A stretch of 32,574 nt of DNA from Firmicutes bacterium AF25-13AC (lineage in GTDB: Bacteria > Bacillota > Clostridia > Lachnospirales > Lachnospiraceae). Each line of letters opens with the position of its first letter. The stretch's first letter is position 1. The notes under the pieces were generated by a model. The model made no database searches. It was not told the DNA's origin and worked only from the letters and a program-made list of their open reading frames with translations. The position numbers and the translations under genes were made by a program. Location: assembly GCA_003478935.1 (NCBI GenBank), contig QUFP01000042.1:1-32574 (forward strand). The letters are read 5' to 3'. Of this stretch, positions 14,271 through 23,412 are shown piece by piece.

Positions 14271-15155
14271 ATGAATAAACTAGAATTTGCTCGTATTCAT
14301 GAAATGCAGTTTCACGGAGATATTCGATTTCATCTGCGTCTTCATGAAATGACAAAGGAACCTCTCTGGCCAGAGCCAGTACCGCCGCATTGGCATGAGG
14401 AGTATGAATTTCTGGTGATTACAAGAGGTACTGGAACGGCTTGTCTTAATACAAGAACAATGCACATTGAGCCTGGGGATATTTTATTTATAAATGCAGG
14501 GATTGTGCATTCATTTAGGGGGAATGAGAAAAATCCGTTGGCTTTTTATGCGCTTGATTTTGGAAGAGAGCTTATAAGCAGCTATGGCAATGATGATATT
14601 CAGCAAAAATATATCAGCCGTCAGGTAAATGGTGAGCTTATTTTCAGAGACCATTTCAAAAAGGATGATGCTATGTGGCCGTATATTGAAGAACCACTAG
14701 AAGAAATACGCACTCTTTGCAGTAAGGAAATGGCAAAAAATGAGCTTCTGATTAAATCAAATCTGCTTCGTATATGGCATTATCTGTGCCTCGATGCAGA
14801 AGCAACGTCGATTCCTCTAAAGAAAAAGGATGATGAACGAGTGCGTCTGATAAAGCAGATTTTGCAATATATACAGGAAAATTATGAAAAAAATGTGACA
14901 CTTGGAGAGCTTGCAGAGGTGTTTCATATGAGTGAGGGACAGTTTTGCCGTTTCTTTAAATCGCAGGTGGGGATGACGGCAATCGAATACCTCAATTATT
15001 ATCGGATTGGAGTATCGTGTGACCGTCTTCGCGAGTCGGATACGCCAATCAGTGAGATTGCAATTGGCTGCGGCTACAACAATATCAGCTATTTTAACCG
15101 AACCTTTCGAAAATATATGCACTGCACACCGGGAGAGTATCGGGTGAAAAAATAG
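14271..15155 (+). CDS. AraC family transcriptional regulator with cupin sensor domain
   Basis: The 294-residue protein has an N-terminal cupin (PPHWHEEYEFLVITRGTG, then EPGDILFINAGIVHSFRG) and a C-terminal AraC double helix-turn-helix (LGELAEVFHMSEGQFCRFFK and ISEIAIGCGYNNISYFNRTF, ending CTPGEYRVKK). ATG 14271 follows AAGAAGGAG; the longer frame from 14244 overlaps the inverted repeat. It is divergent from the GH31 gene and 60 nt upstream of the sensor kinase gene, with no terminator between, so it may be co-transcribed with the two-component system. It likely senses a sugar and controls the GH31 gene, perhaps also itself. Confidence 0.85.
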   Translation: MNKLEFARIHEMQFHGDIRFHLRLHEMTKEPLWPEPVPPHWHEEYEFLVITRGTGTACLNTRTMHIEPGDILFINAGIVHSFRGNEKNPLAFYALDFGRELISSYGNDDIQQKYISRQVNGELIFRDHFKKDDAMWPYIEEPLEEIRTLCSKEMAKNELLIKSNLLRIWHYLCLDAEATSIPLKKKDDERVRLIKQILQYIQENYEKNVTLGELAEVFHMSEGQFCRFFKSQVGMTAIEYLNYYRIGVSCDRLRESDTPISEIAIGCGYNNISYFNRTFRKYMHCTPGEYRVKK

Positions 15156-15215
15156 ACTGAATATAGCAATTTTTGAGAAAGATTAAAGAAATAAATAGAA
15201 AAGGGAGTGTATCAG

Positions 15216-16997
15216 ATGGAATGGGTGAAGAGAAAGATCAGAAGAGTGCTGGATTTGCTAGGAAAAGTGCGCTTCTTGACCATGTATTACTGGATATTTG
15301 CAATTACGATTTTGATATTTACAGGCTCTTTGGCAGTAACCAATGGAATTGCCAAAAAGGGTGTAAGAAGAGAATATCAGGAATATAATGAATCATTGTT
15401 TGAACAGGCTCAGGGCGAGATGGAGAGAAATGTGAAGGAACTGATTCAAATTGCATATAATATCATGTCGAATCGGGATATAAACACATATTTGAATACG
15501 AAGTCGCTTAGCGAGAGAAGTCGCCTTCTCGAGGATGTGATACGACTGGAGGTTAGCAATATTAAGGCGATTAAAAGCAGTATTGAGGCAATTGCTTTGT
15601 ATGATGAAAATGGAAAAATGGTGGCAAATCTAGGAACCTTTTACAAAGACAAACTGTCAGAAACAGTAAAGGACTCGATTGTCTTTTCTAGTTTGATTCA
15701 GATTGGAACCAAGCGCTATTTTGGTATTCGGGTTCCATTGTATAACATTGATAAGACGCAAATCAAAGGCAGATGTGGAGAATGTCTCATTTTGATCAAT
15801 ATGTCGTATCTGGATGAAATACTTGAGGGACGTCTTCCCACGAGCGATTCAAGCTTTGTATTAAAGGGAGAAGACGGTCAAATTATGGTTCAACAGGGAG
15901 TTGAATTGGAAGAAAACAAACTGGGTACTGAAGGGCAAAGCGAAAATCTAAATCTTGGCTGGAGTATTTATCAGGGCAATGTTTCAAAAACAAATTGGCA
16001 GCTGGTATTAAGTGTTCCGAACAATACACTATATCAGAATTTAAATTATTTACAGAGGATCAATGGAATTACATACATCATTATTGGTGGCTTGTTATTG
16101 GCATTTTTTGTTGTGATTTATGCAAGTATTCTTCGACCAATACGGGAGCAGACACTGTTCATGAATTATTATGCCAAAAATCGAAAAAGTCGTATGGAAG
16201 TGAAATCACATAACGAGATGGGTGTTTTGGCAGAAAATTTAAATGCGATGCTTGATGACATTGATTGTCTTACAGAGGAGAACATACGAAGCAAAGAGCA
16301 GATACTTGAGGCAAACTATCAGAAAAAGCAGTCAGAGCTTGTTGCGTATCGAAATCAGATCAATCCGCACTTCATGCATAATACATTTGAGTGTATTCGA
16401 GGGATGGCTCTATTGTATGAAGTGCCTGATATAGCAGAGATAGCAGAAGCCTTGTCACGCTTTTTCTCGTACAATGTGCGTGGAAAGGGATATGCGACAA
16501 TTCGAGAGATCGCAGATCATATTCACGACTATGCATCCATCATTGGGTATCGATTTATGAATAAATACACGATTTCGATTGAGATAGAAGAGGAAGTAAT
16601 GGATCAATATATGCCAAAAATGATTTTGCAGCCGCTAGTAGAGAATGCGGTGTTTCACGGATTAGAGCCAAAGGAAGAGAGTGGAAACGTATCGGTTTTT
16701 GTGGGAAAGGAAAAGGACAGGCTGGCGATTCGTGTGCAGGACAGCGGTTGCGGTATGGATGAAAAAGAATTAGAAGCGCTTCAAGTTAAGCTGAAAGAAT
16801 ATGACAGAACAAGCCTACTTCCATTGCAAAAGCATGGAATTGGAATGGTGAATATTTATCGCAGGTTACGATTGTTTTACGGAACCCAGTTAGAGTTTAA
16901 TGTGACAAGTAAGGTTGGGGAAGGAACACAGATTGAAATTCTTGTTCCAATGAATATGAAGATGGAGGAAGAAAATGTATCAGGTATACTTGATTGA
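15216..16997 (+). CDS. YesM-like sensor histidine kinase
   Basis: The 593-residue kinase has a membrane segment at about 21-43, an extracellular sensor domain of roughly 245 residues and a second membrane segment near 290-312. A HAMP-like linker follows, then a His_kinase domain with RNQINPHFMHNTFECIRGMA, whose His is the phosphoacceptor. The ATP-binding domain shows QPLVENAVFHGLE, DSGCGM and GIGMVNIYRRLRLFYG. This order is typical of the YesM/LytS-type kinases that pair with YesN regulators at polysaccharide loci. ATG 15216 follows AAAAGGGAG (15199-15207). Its 3' end overlaps the regulator gene by 23 nt, which implies translational coupling. Confidence 0.9.
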   Translation: MEWVKRKIRRVLDLLGKVRFLTMYYWIFAITILIFTGSLAVTNGIAKKGVRREYQEYNESLFEQAQGEMERNVKELIQIAYNIMSNRDINTYLNTKSLSERSRLLEDVIRLEVSNIKAIKSSIEAIALYDENGKMVANLGTFYKDKLSETVKDSIVFSSLIQIGTKRYFGIRVPLYNIDKTQIKGRCGECLILINMSYLDEILEGRLPTSDSSFVLKGEDGQIMVQQGVELEENKLGTEGQSENLNLGWSIYQGNVSKTNWQLVLSVPNNTLYQNLNYLQRINGITYIIIGGLLLAFFVVIYASILRPIREQTLFMNYYAKNRKSRMEVKSHNEMGVLAENLNAMLDDIDCLTEENIRSKEQILEANYQKKQSELVAYRNQINPHFMHNTFECIRGMALLYEVPDIAEIAEALSRFFSYNVRGKGYATIREIADHIHDYASIIGYRFMNKYTISIEIEEEVMDQYMPKMILQPLVENAVFHGLEPKEESGNVSVFVGKEKDRLAIRVQDSGCGMDEKELEALQVKLKEYDRTSLLPLQKHGIGMVNIYRRLRLFYGTQLEFNVTSKVGEGTQIEILVPMNMKMEEENVSGILD

Positions 16998-18420
16998 CGA
17001 TGAGCCGTGGGTTTTGATTGGACTGGAACGTCTTATTTTGTGGGAAAAATATGGATTTTGTGTAGTTGGAAAATCAACATCTAGCCGAGAGGCGTGGGGA
17101 CAAATTGTAGAAAAAAAGCCAGATGTGGTGATAACAGATATTCGAATGCCTGGTCTAAATGGACTAGAATTGTTAGGAAAAATGAAAAAGGAAAAGCTAG
17201 ATAGTGAGGTGGTGCTCGTAAGTGGATTTGCTGAGTTTGAGTATGCGAGAACTGCAATTCGTGAGGGTGCATTTGATTATTTGGTCAAGCCAGTCAATAA
17301 AGAACAGCTGACAGATTGCATTCAAAGGTTGGGAAAGCTGTTGGACGAAAAAAATAAGAAAGCAGAAACAAGATCAGTTTCTGAGACAATTGATATGATT
17401 TCCAAATATAAAGGTGAGTGCAGTGCATGGGAGTTTTTGTGTGACACAGCAAAGAGTGAGCTTCCAAAGAGAAGCTATTATATGGCATGCTTGTATCGTT
17501 TTGAAAAGGTTTCGCAAGTATCAGATATTCAAACGATTGCAGATACCGTATTCAATACAAGCATTGTTCCGATTGGAGAAAAAGAAGTTCTAGCAGTCAT
17601 TGGGATGGATCTTCATCAAAATGAGGGATATTATGCAAAAAAAATATTGGAGAAAATGCGTGTAAATAAGAAAGAAGAACCACAGAGAATGGTTTATGGA
17701 TGCAGTATAATTTTTGCAAAAGAGGTTCAAATGTATAAGCTGTATGCACGGGCAAAAAATGCCTGTGACAGTGCACAGTTTGCAGGAATAGAAATGCTTG
17801 TGGATCATAGGGGAGGAAATTGGAGAGGTAGTACAGAGTTGATCCAACAAATTCGGTATCAGAGAAATTGTGTAACAAAGTCAATAGAAGAGTTGGAGCA
17901 GCTTGTGCAATCGGGAGAAATTTTACTGGATGAATTGTGGAAAACAATTTTGATGATGAGACAGGCCTATGCAGATTCACAGAATGAACCAAATCAAATT
18001 GGACATAACTGCGAAAGTGCAGAGGATCTACTTCGAACATATAAAAATTGCAATCGATTTTTTGATACATTAAAGGAAATTCTAATATTTGATGAAAGCA
18101 AACAAATGATGAAACAAATTTGGGAGTATATAGATTGTCATTATATGGAAAATAAAACAGCAGCGGCACTTGGAACTGAGCTTGGCATTAGCCAAGGATA
18201 TTTGAGTCAGCTGGTAAAGAAAGAGACAGGAAAAACGTATTCAGAGCTGATTCAGCAAAAGAAGCTAGAAAAGGCAAAAGAATTGTTAAAATATTCGGAA
18301 AAAACGGTTGGGCAAATTGCGGAGGAGACTGGTTATTCTGATTACTATTATTTTACAAAAATCTTCAAGCGTTTGACAAATTTATCGCCAACTGAGTACC
18401 GAAAACAGGAGAAAAAGTAA
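16975..18420 (+). CDS. YesN-like response regulator with AraC-type DNA-binding domain
   Basis: The 481-residue protein has a receiver domain at 1-120, with acidic pocket DDE, phosphoacceptor Asp55 in VVITDIRMPG and the conserved Lys in YLVKPV. A variable middle section is followed by a C-terminal AraC helix-turn-helix (about 380-481; AALGTELGISQGYLSQLVKK and VGQIAEETGYSDYYYFTKIF). It is the cognate partner of the overlapping YesM-like kinase. The most likely target is the promoter of the solute-binding protein gene immediately downstream, which has a good -10 but poor -35 box. ATG 16975 follows GGAGGAAG within the kinase gene. Confidence 0.92.
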   Translation: MYQVYLIDDEPWVLIGLERLILWEKYGFCVVGKSTSSREAWGQIVEKKPDVVITDIRMPGLNGLELLGKMKKEKLDSEVVLVSGFAEFEYARTAIREGAFDYLVKPVNKEQLTDCIQRLGKLLDEKNKKAETRSVSETIDMISKYKGECSAWEFLCDTAKSELPKRSYYMACLYRFEKVSQVSDIQTIADTVFNTSIVPIGEKEVLAVIGMDLHQNEGYYAKKILEKMRVNKKEEPQRMVYGCSIIFAKEVQMYKLYARAKNACDSAQFAGIEMLVDHRGGNWRGSTELIQQIRYQRNCVTKSIEELEQLVQSGEILLDELWKTILMMRQAYADSQNEPNQIGHNCESAEDLLRTYKNCNRFFDTLKEILIFDESKQMMKQIWEYIDCHYMENKTAAALGTELGISQGYLSQLVKKETGKTYSELIQQKKLEKAKELLKYSEKTVGQIAEETGYSDYYYFTKIFKRLTNLSPTEYRKQEKK

Positions 18421-18511
18421 AAATCACAATATATTCGAATGTAATAGCTAAGAGTAATCAAATTACCATATAAAAAAAGAAAAAGTGCATACTAATTTTT
18501 TGAGCATAATG

Positions 18512-18517
18512 TATAAT
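18512..18517 (+). promoter_or_regulatory. -10 box of the importer promoter, probably activator-dependent
   Basis: TATAAT (18512-18517) lies 48 bp before the solute-binding protein start. No recognisable -35 hexamer lies at 16-18 nt upstream. That pattern is expected if the YesN-like regulator recruits polymerase. An alternative is read-through from the two-component genes, as no terminator is visible between them. Confidence 0.45.
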
Positions 18518-18565
18518 TTGAACCATAAGAAACGAGACGACCTTGAATTAGGAAAGGAGATTTAT

Positions 18566-20203
18566 ATGAAAAAGAAATTGGTATCATCGGTAGTTTTAGC
18601 AGCGACTTTGGCAGCATCGGCTGTAGTTCCAGCATTTGCTGAAGAGGGAACCAGTGAAGTCTATTGGTATTCAGATGTATCTGGATACGGCCCTGCAAAC
18701 TGGAATACAGAGTCCTCACCAGCTCTTGATTATATCAGAGACAATATTGGATTAACCTTTAATCTGGAGCAGCCGCCGACAGATGCGGCGACAAAACTCG
18801 GACTCATGCTTGCAACCAACGATCTGCCAGATATTATTTCAATCACAAATAGCGATAGCATTAAGGATTTGATCAATGCTGGCGCCGTATGGGATATGGA
18901 GGAATTTTTGACGACCTATGATCCAGACTCTTGGATACTTCAGGATTATCCAGAGGATCATAAGCAGGCACTGATTGATCGTGATGGTGGTTGGTATAGC
19001 ATCGCTTCGCATATTGAGACACCAGATAACAGAAAGATTTATCCACCAGATGACGAGTGCTGGGTAGATGTAGTAGAAAAGGGAAGCAACCTTTGCATAA
19101 TGTTTGACAAGAGCATTATGGATGCACTTGGTATTACAGAGGAAATGGTTTCCACAGAGGAAGGCTTCTATGAGGCTTGTGAGATTGTAAAGAATTCTGG
19201 ATATACAACCGAAAATGGAGAGAGCGTGATTCCGGTTGTTCTACATGCAGATCGTTGGATTAGCGCTTCATTAGATGATATTTTGTCATGGAATTTTGGT
19301 GCAGTGCCAGTGGATGAAAATGGAAATTATCGTCATAAAGAATTAAGTCCAGGCTATAAGAATGCATTGAAATTTGTAAATAATTGTGTTCAAAAGGAAT
19401 ATTTGGACGTAAACATTCTGACATTGGATGAAGCTGCATTGAAGACCTATCTGGAGGCAGGACGTGTATTCTGTTGGATTGGAAATCAGGCACTGATCAA
19501 TAAGGAGAATACAAGTTGGGTATCTTATGGTGCAATCACACCAGAGAACGAGGCAAAGGGTGCACTTCCAGTTAATCAATCAGCAGGAACTGGCTGGATC
19601 CAGACATTTGTTTCAAAGAGCTGTAAGGAACCAGAGAAGGTTGCAGAGTTCTTAAGCTGGATCACCAGTGAGGAAGGTCTGATGATGGACTACTACGGAA
19701 TCGAAGGTGACTACTATACAGTTGATGATAAGGGAATTGTGACAAAGACAGAAAAGGGAGAGCAGGAACTTTCAGATCTGTACAGCAATAATATCTTATT
19801 CTGGCCATTTGCCAATACTTCTTTTGAGCGTCATACCGAGCCGGTTCCGGATCCAACAAGTAACCGTGGTATTGAGATTGCACTGATGCCTGCATTTGGT
19901 AAAGAAGATACGACATATATCTATGATTCCTCTTTAATTAACTTCCCAGATACCGTTTTAGAGCCATCAAGTGATCTTGGAATTAAGCTGTCACAGGTAA
20001 AGAATTATCTGGAATCTCAGAAGGCAAAGATCGTTACTGCAAAGACGGATGAGGAATTTGAGACTGAGTACAACAATATGGTATCCACACTTGAAGATTA
20101 TAGCATCGCAGATATTGATGCAGCTTACAATGAAGTATACCAGAAAAACTGCGAGAATACTGGAAACAAAATTGAAGACATAAATGCAGACTTGTACAAG
20201 TAA
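18566..20203 (+). CDS. Extracellular solute-binding protein of an oligosaccharide ABC importer
   Basis: The 545-residue protein resembles the large LplA/YtcQ-type sugar-binding proteins that go with the LplB/YtcP permeases. A signal peptide is clear (MKKKLVSSVVLAATLAASAV then VPAFA-EE), but no cysteine lipobox is present. This is unusual for a Gram-positive binding protein, and the protein may be freely secreted or retained in another way. The mature part is aromatic-rich, with typical segments such as TNDLPDIISITNSDSIKDLI and a GWIQTFVSKSCKEPEKVAEF C-lobe motif. ATG 18566 follows GGAAAGGAG (18551-18559); the longer frame lacks a signal peptide start. It lies downstream of the YesM/YesN pair and upstream of two permeases, separated from them by a hairpin. 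Confidence 0.87.
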   Translation: MKKKLVSSVVLAATLAASAVVPAFAEEGTSEVYWYSDVSGYGPANWNTESSPALDYIRDNIGLTFNLEQPPTDAATKLGLMLATNDLPDIISITNSDSIKDLINAGAVWDMEEFLTTYDPDSWILQDYPEDHKQALIDRDGGWYSIASHIETPDNRKIYPPDDECWVDVVEKGSNLCIMFDKSIMDALGITEEMVSTEEGFYEACEIVKNSGYTTENGESVIPVVLHADRWISASLDDILSWNFGAVPVDENGNYRHKELSPGYKNALKFVNNCVQKEYLDVNILTLDEAALKTYLEAGRVFCWIGNQALINKENTSWVSYGAITPENEAKGALPVNQSAGTGWIQTFVSKSCKEPEKVAEFLSWITSEEGLMMDYYGIEGDYYTVDDKGIVTKTEKGEQELSDLYSNNILFWPFANTSFERHTEPVPDPTSNRGIEIALMPAFGKEDTTYIYDSSLINFPDTVLEPSSDLGIKLSQVKNYLESQKAKIVTAKTDEEFETEYNNMVSTLEDYSIADIDAAYNEVYQKNCENTGNKIEDINADLYK

Positions 20204-20227
20204 GTAGTGACCAATAGAAATAAGAGT

Positions 20228-20258
20228 GAGGATGCAAAGAAATTTGCATCCTCTTTCT
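20228..20258 (+). terminator. Intercistronic hairpin (attenuator) between binding protein and permease genes
   Basis: GAGGATGCAAA (20228-20238), a GAAA tetraloop and TTTGCATCCTC (20243-20253) form a perfect 11-bp stem followed by TTTCT. It is probably a partial terminator or 3'-end stabiliser, giving more binding protein than permease. Confidence 0.75.
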
Positions 20259-20298
20259 ATAAAACTTTCTATAAAAATAGGTAGGAAATGAGGCTTAT

Positions 20299-21234
20299 AT
20301 GAAAAAAAAGAAAAACTTTACATTAGGAAAAGACTGGACGACACAGTTTCAGCTGCATACGCTGATGCTGCCAGGAACAGTTTGCATAATCGTGTTTAGT
20401 ATTCTGCCTTTGTTTGGACTGATTTTGGCATTTAAAAACTACTCAGTTGTTGAAGGTGTGGCTGGAATTTTCACAAGCAAATGGTATGGATTCCAAAATT
20501 TTAAAATAATTTTTGGAAACCATGATTTTACCAGAATGTTGGTAAATACATTGGGAATTAATCTACTTGGTAATTTGATTAACATTCCGGCAGCATTGTT
20601 TTTTGCACTTTTGATCAATGAGATTGCCTCTCCATTTTTAAAAAAATCGGTGCAGACATTAACCTACATGCCGCATTTTATTTCATGGGTTGTATTTGGT
20701 GGTATTGTCATTACACTATTAAGCTCAGATGGTCCGATTAACCGTTTTTTGACAGAAATTGGTATATTGAGTTCGCCAATTGTCTTTATGGCACAGCCGG
20801 GAAATTTCTGGGCAATTGCGATCATCTCAAATTTGATCAAGGAATTGGGCTGGAGCACGATTTTGTATACGGCAGCAATTGCAGGCGTGGATCAGGAATT
20901 ATATGAGGCGGCAGCAATTGACGGAGCAGGACGTTTTCGCAGAATGATAAGTATTACGATTCCATGTATCAAGGGAACGATTATGATCATGGTGATCTTT
21001 GCAGTTGCTGGAATTTTGAATAATAACTTTGATCAGATTTATGTTCTCCAAAATTCCTTTAATTTGGAGCGAAGCGAAGTAATTGATACCTATATCTACA
21101 AGATTGGTATTCAGCAGCTTCAATTTGGAATGGCAGCAGCCGTTAATATTACAAAATCCTTCTTTTCACTGGCACTTTTGTTACTTGCAAATGCTATTGT
21201 GAGCAAGCTGTCAGATGGATATGGATTATTCTGA
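20299..21234 (+). CDS. ABC importer permease, LplB type
   Basis: The 311-residue membrane protein has about six transmembrane segments, starting with MLPGTVCIIVFSILPLFGLI. It has the EAA loop that contacts the ATPase (YEAAAIDGAGRFRRMISITI). This is the LplB/YteP-like subunit of sugar importers (MalF-like family). ATG 20299 has only a weak ribosome site (TGAGG), so translation may be lower than for its neighbours. It is followed after 18 nt by the partner permease. No ATPase gene is in the window. Confidence 0.93.
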   Translation: MKKKKNFTLGKDWTTQFQLHTLMLPGTVCIIVFSILPLFGLILAFKNYSVVEGVAGIFTSKWYGFQNFKIIFGNHDFTRMLVNTLGINLLGNLINIPAALFFALLINEIASPFLKKSVQTLTYMPHFISWVVFGGIVITLLSSDGPINRFLTEIGILSSPIVFMAQPGNFWAIAIISNLIKELGWSTILYTAAIAGVDQELYEAAAIDGAGRFRRMISITIPCIKGTIMIMVIFAVAGILNNNFDQIYVLQNSFNLERSEVIDTYIYKIGIQQLQFGMAAAVNITKSFFSLALLLLANAIVSKLSDGYGLF

Positions 21235-21252
21235 TGGAAGGAGGCTTGGAAA

Positions 21253-22161
21253 ATGAACATTAAAAGTAAAAAAACAAAAGCATTTAATATAGTTTTGGGA
21301 TTTTTCATGGTGGTAATCACACTCATTACCTTGTATCCAGTATGGTTTTCTGTGATCAATTCCTTAAACAGTGCAAGTGCCATTGCAAAAAACGGTTATG
21401 CGATGGTACTTACAGATGAATTTTCACTGGCTAGCTGGCAGGCTGTGTTAAAAAATTCAGAAATTGTAAAAGCCTTTTTTATCACATTAGCAAGAACTGT
21501 TCTTGTAACAGCAGGGCAGACCGTAATTACCTCTATGTTTGCCTATGGATTTTCTAGAAATTACTTGTGTGGAAAAAAGTTTTACGCAGCAATCGGCTTT
21601 ATTAGCATGTATTTAAATGGTGGTGTCATTTCTTATTTCTTGCTTTTTACGGGAATGAAGATCTATAATACATTCTGGGTGTATATTATTCCTAGTTTGT
21701 TTGGCGGTTTTTATAATGTAATCATTTATAATGCAAACTTCCGTGAGATACCAGCATCACTAGTAGAATCGGCAAAGCTTGATGGCGCAAGCGAGTATTC
21801 TATTTTCTTTAAAATTTTCATGCCGCTGTCAAAGCCAGTTCTTTCAGCACTTGCAATCTTTACAGCAGTTGGAACATGGAATGACTACACACAGACTTTG
21901 TATTACACAAGATCGACGGATCTTCAGACATTATCCTACTACATGCTGACCATAATTAAGTCTAGTCAGACTGCGGAGAATATGAGCAAAATGGGAACTG
22001 CTGCTTCTTCTGTTTTAAGTACAATGTCAGAGCAGGCAAGCAATTATAAAACAATTGAATTGGCATGTATGGTTTTATCATCAATTCCGCTTATTGTTAT
22101 GTATCCGTTTGCACAGAAATTCTTTGAAAAAGGACTTATGGTTGGTTCCGTAAAGGGTTAA
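21253..22161 (+). CDS. ABC importer permease, YtcP type
   Basis: The 302-residue membrane protein has about six transmembrane segments. It has the EAA-loop motif LVESAKLDGASEYSIFFKIF followed by MPLSKPVLSALAIF, typical of the MalG-like YtcP partner in binding-protein-dependent oligosaccharide importers. A strong AAGGAGG precedes ATG 21253. It ends with GLMVGSVKG, the usual C-terminus of this subfamily. It pairs with the upstream permease and the secreted binding protein. Confidence 0.93.
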   Translation: MNIKSKKTKAFNIVLGFFMVVITLITLYPVWFSVINSLNSASAIAKNGYAMVLTDEFSLASWQAVLKNSEIVKAFFITLARTVLVTAGQTVITSMFAYGFSRNYLCGKKFYAAIGFISMYLNGGVISYFLLFTGMKIYNTFWVYIIPSLFGGFYNVIIYNANFREIPASLVESAKLDGASEYSIFFKIFMPLSKPVLSALAIFTAVGTWNDYTQTLYYTRSTDLQTLSYYMLTIIKSSQTAENMSKMGTAASSVLSTMSEQASNYKTIELACMVLSSIPLIVMYPFAQKFFEKGLMVGSVKG

Positions 22162-22188
22162 AACTTTTGCAAAAGAAAGGAAAAGAAC

Positions 22189-23091
22189 ATGGAAACAAAA
22201 ATGGAAAAGGGGTTTCCAGCACCGTTGTTTCGCGATCCTATTTTTGATGGAGCATCAGACCCAACGGTGATTTGGAACAAAAAGGAAGCGTGCTACTATA
22301 TGTTTTATACCCAGAGGCGTTCTACATCGGTGCAGGTTGGATTTTCATCAATCCATGGAAGTAAGATTGGAGTGGCAACGTCAACAGATAAAAAAAGCTG
22401 GCTTTATCGCGGTACATTAGAAAATCTTGATATTGAGCATGGTCATAATACCTTTTGGGCACCAGAGATTTTGGAGGCAAATGGAACATATCATATGTAT
22501 GTATCATATATTACAGGAATCCCAACAACATGGGAGTATCCAAGACATATTCTCCACTATACATCTGAAAATCTTTGGGACTGGACTTATCAGTCAACAT
22601 TGCAGCTGTCATCTGAGCGCGTGATTGATGCATGTGTGTATGAGGTTTGTCCAGGTGTTTACAAGATGTGGTATAAAGATGAAAACCATGACAGCCATAT
22701 CTATGCAGCACAGAGCACTGATTTGTATCATTGGAATGTAGTTGGCGAGGAAATTTCTGACTGCTCACAGGAAGGTCCGAATGTATTTGAGCTTGGTGGA
22801 AAGAAATGGATGATATGTGATTGCTGGAAGGGGCTTTCAGCGTATGTATCAGATGATTTTACTAATTGGAAACGCTGCCCAGGTAATCTTCTTGTAGAGC
22901 CAGGCAAGGATCCATCTGATCAGACAAATGGTCATCATGCTGACATTCTAGTAGAAAATGATGAAGCAGAGATATATTATTTTACTGGACAGTATCCAGA
23001 AAACTGTACTGATGCAAGTCTTCGTGCACTGACTGCTGTGCAGGGGTGTAGGCTGTATGCAGAGGATGATAAGCTTTGTTGTGTGAGATGA
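22189..23091 (+). CDS. GH43-like glycoside hydrolase (five-bladed propeller)
   Basis: The 300-residue protein is a compact beta-propeller enzyme with an early catalytic Asp in DGASDPTVIWN (Asp24). A central HGHNTFWAPEIL blade follows, then EGPNVFELGGKKWMICD, whose Glu is the probable acid, and a GHHADIL motif. These are typical of GH43 and related clan members acting on arabinose, xylose or galactose-type linkages. No signal peptide is present, so substrates must be imported. It is the last gene of the importer operon, 27 nt after the permease, and is followed by a strong terminator. Exact family assignment (GH43 or a neighbour such as GH117) and specificity are uncertain. Confidence 0.7.
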   Translation: METKMEKGFPAPLFRDPIFDGASDPTVIWNKKEACYYMFYTQRRSTSVQVGFSSIHGSKIGVATSTDKKSWLYRGTLENLDIEHGHNTFWAPEILEANGTYHMYVSYITGIPTTWEYPRHILHYTSENLWDWTYQSTLQLSSERVIDACVYEVCPGVYKMWYKDENHDSHIYAAQSTDLYHWNVVGEEISDCSQEGPNVFELGGKKWMICDCWKGLSAYVSDDFTNWKRCPGNLLVEPGKDPSDQTNGHHADILVENDEAEIYYFTGQYPENCTDASLRALTAVQGCRLYAEDDKLCCVR

Positions 23092-23127
23092 TCGGGAATT
23101 AAAAGAAAATTTTTGACAAATACTTGA

Positions 23128-23166
23128 TTTTGCCAGTGGGATATGATATCCTACCTCTAGGCAAAA
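23128..23166 (+). other. Long stem-loop after the importer operon
   Basis: TTTTGCC (23128-23134) pairs with GGCAAAA (23160-23166). Inside, GTGGGAT (23136-23142) pairs with ATCCTAC (23148-23154) with a 5-nt loop and one G-U pair. It lies between the stop at 23091 and the terminator at 23201, perhaps as a 3'-UTR stabiliser or part of a small RNA. Confidence 0.45.
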
Positions 23167-23200
23167 GATGTTATCACGATCATGATTGGTCGTCAAAACG

Positions 23201-23232
23201 AAAACCCCCAGTGTGCTAGCACTGGGGGTTTT
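23201..23232 (+). terminator. Strong terminator after the first importer operon
   Basis: AAAACCCCCAGTG (23201-23213) and CACTGGGGGTTTT (23220-23232) form a perfect 13-bp stem with a T-tract. It separates the importer operon from the URO-D/M20 unit. Confidence 0.92.
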
Positions 23233-23333
23233 CTATTCCATTTTTACATTAGAAACACTGCCTTTTTAAACAAAATAAACTGGCAAAAACAAGAATAATA
23301 AGCGATTTTGCACAGAAACAAACGGAAAATGGA

Positions 23334-23362
23334 TGGAAATGGAAGAAGTGCTTTGTTATAAT
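23334..23362 (+). promoter_or_regulatory. Candidate promoter of the URO-D/M20 operon
   Basis: TGGAAA (23334-23339), a 17-nt spacer and TATAAT (23357-23362). The -10 is perfect and the -35 matches 4 of 6. The leader would be about 44 nt. Confidence 0.5.
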
Positions 23363-23412
23363 TGTTTCAAATAAAAAAAGTTAAGGGCAAAAAGGCCAGA
23401 AAGGGAAGAATA

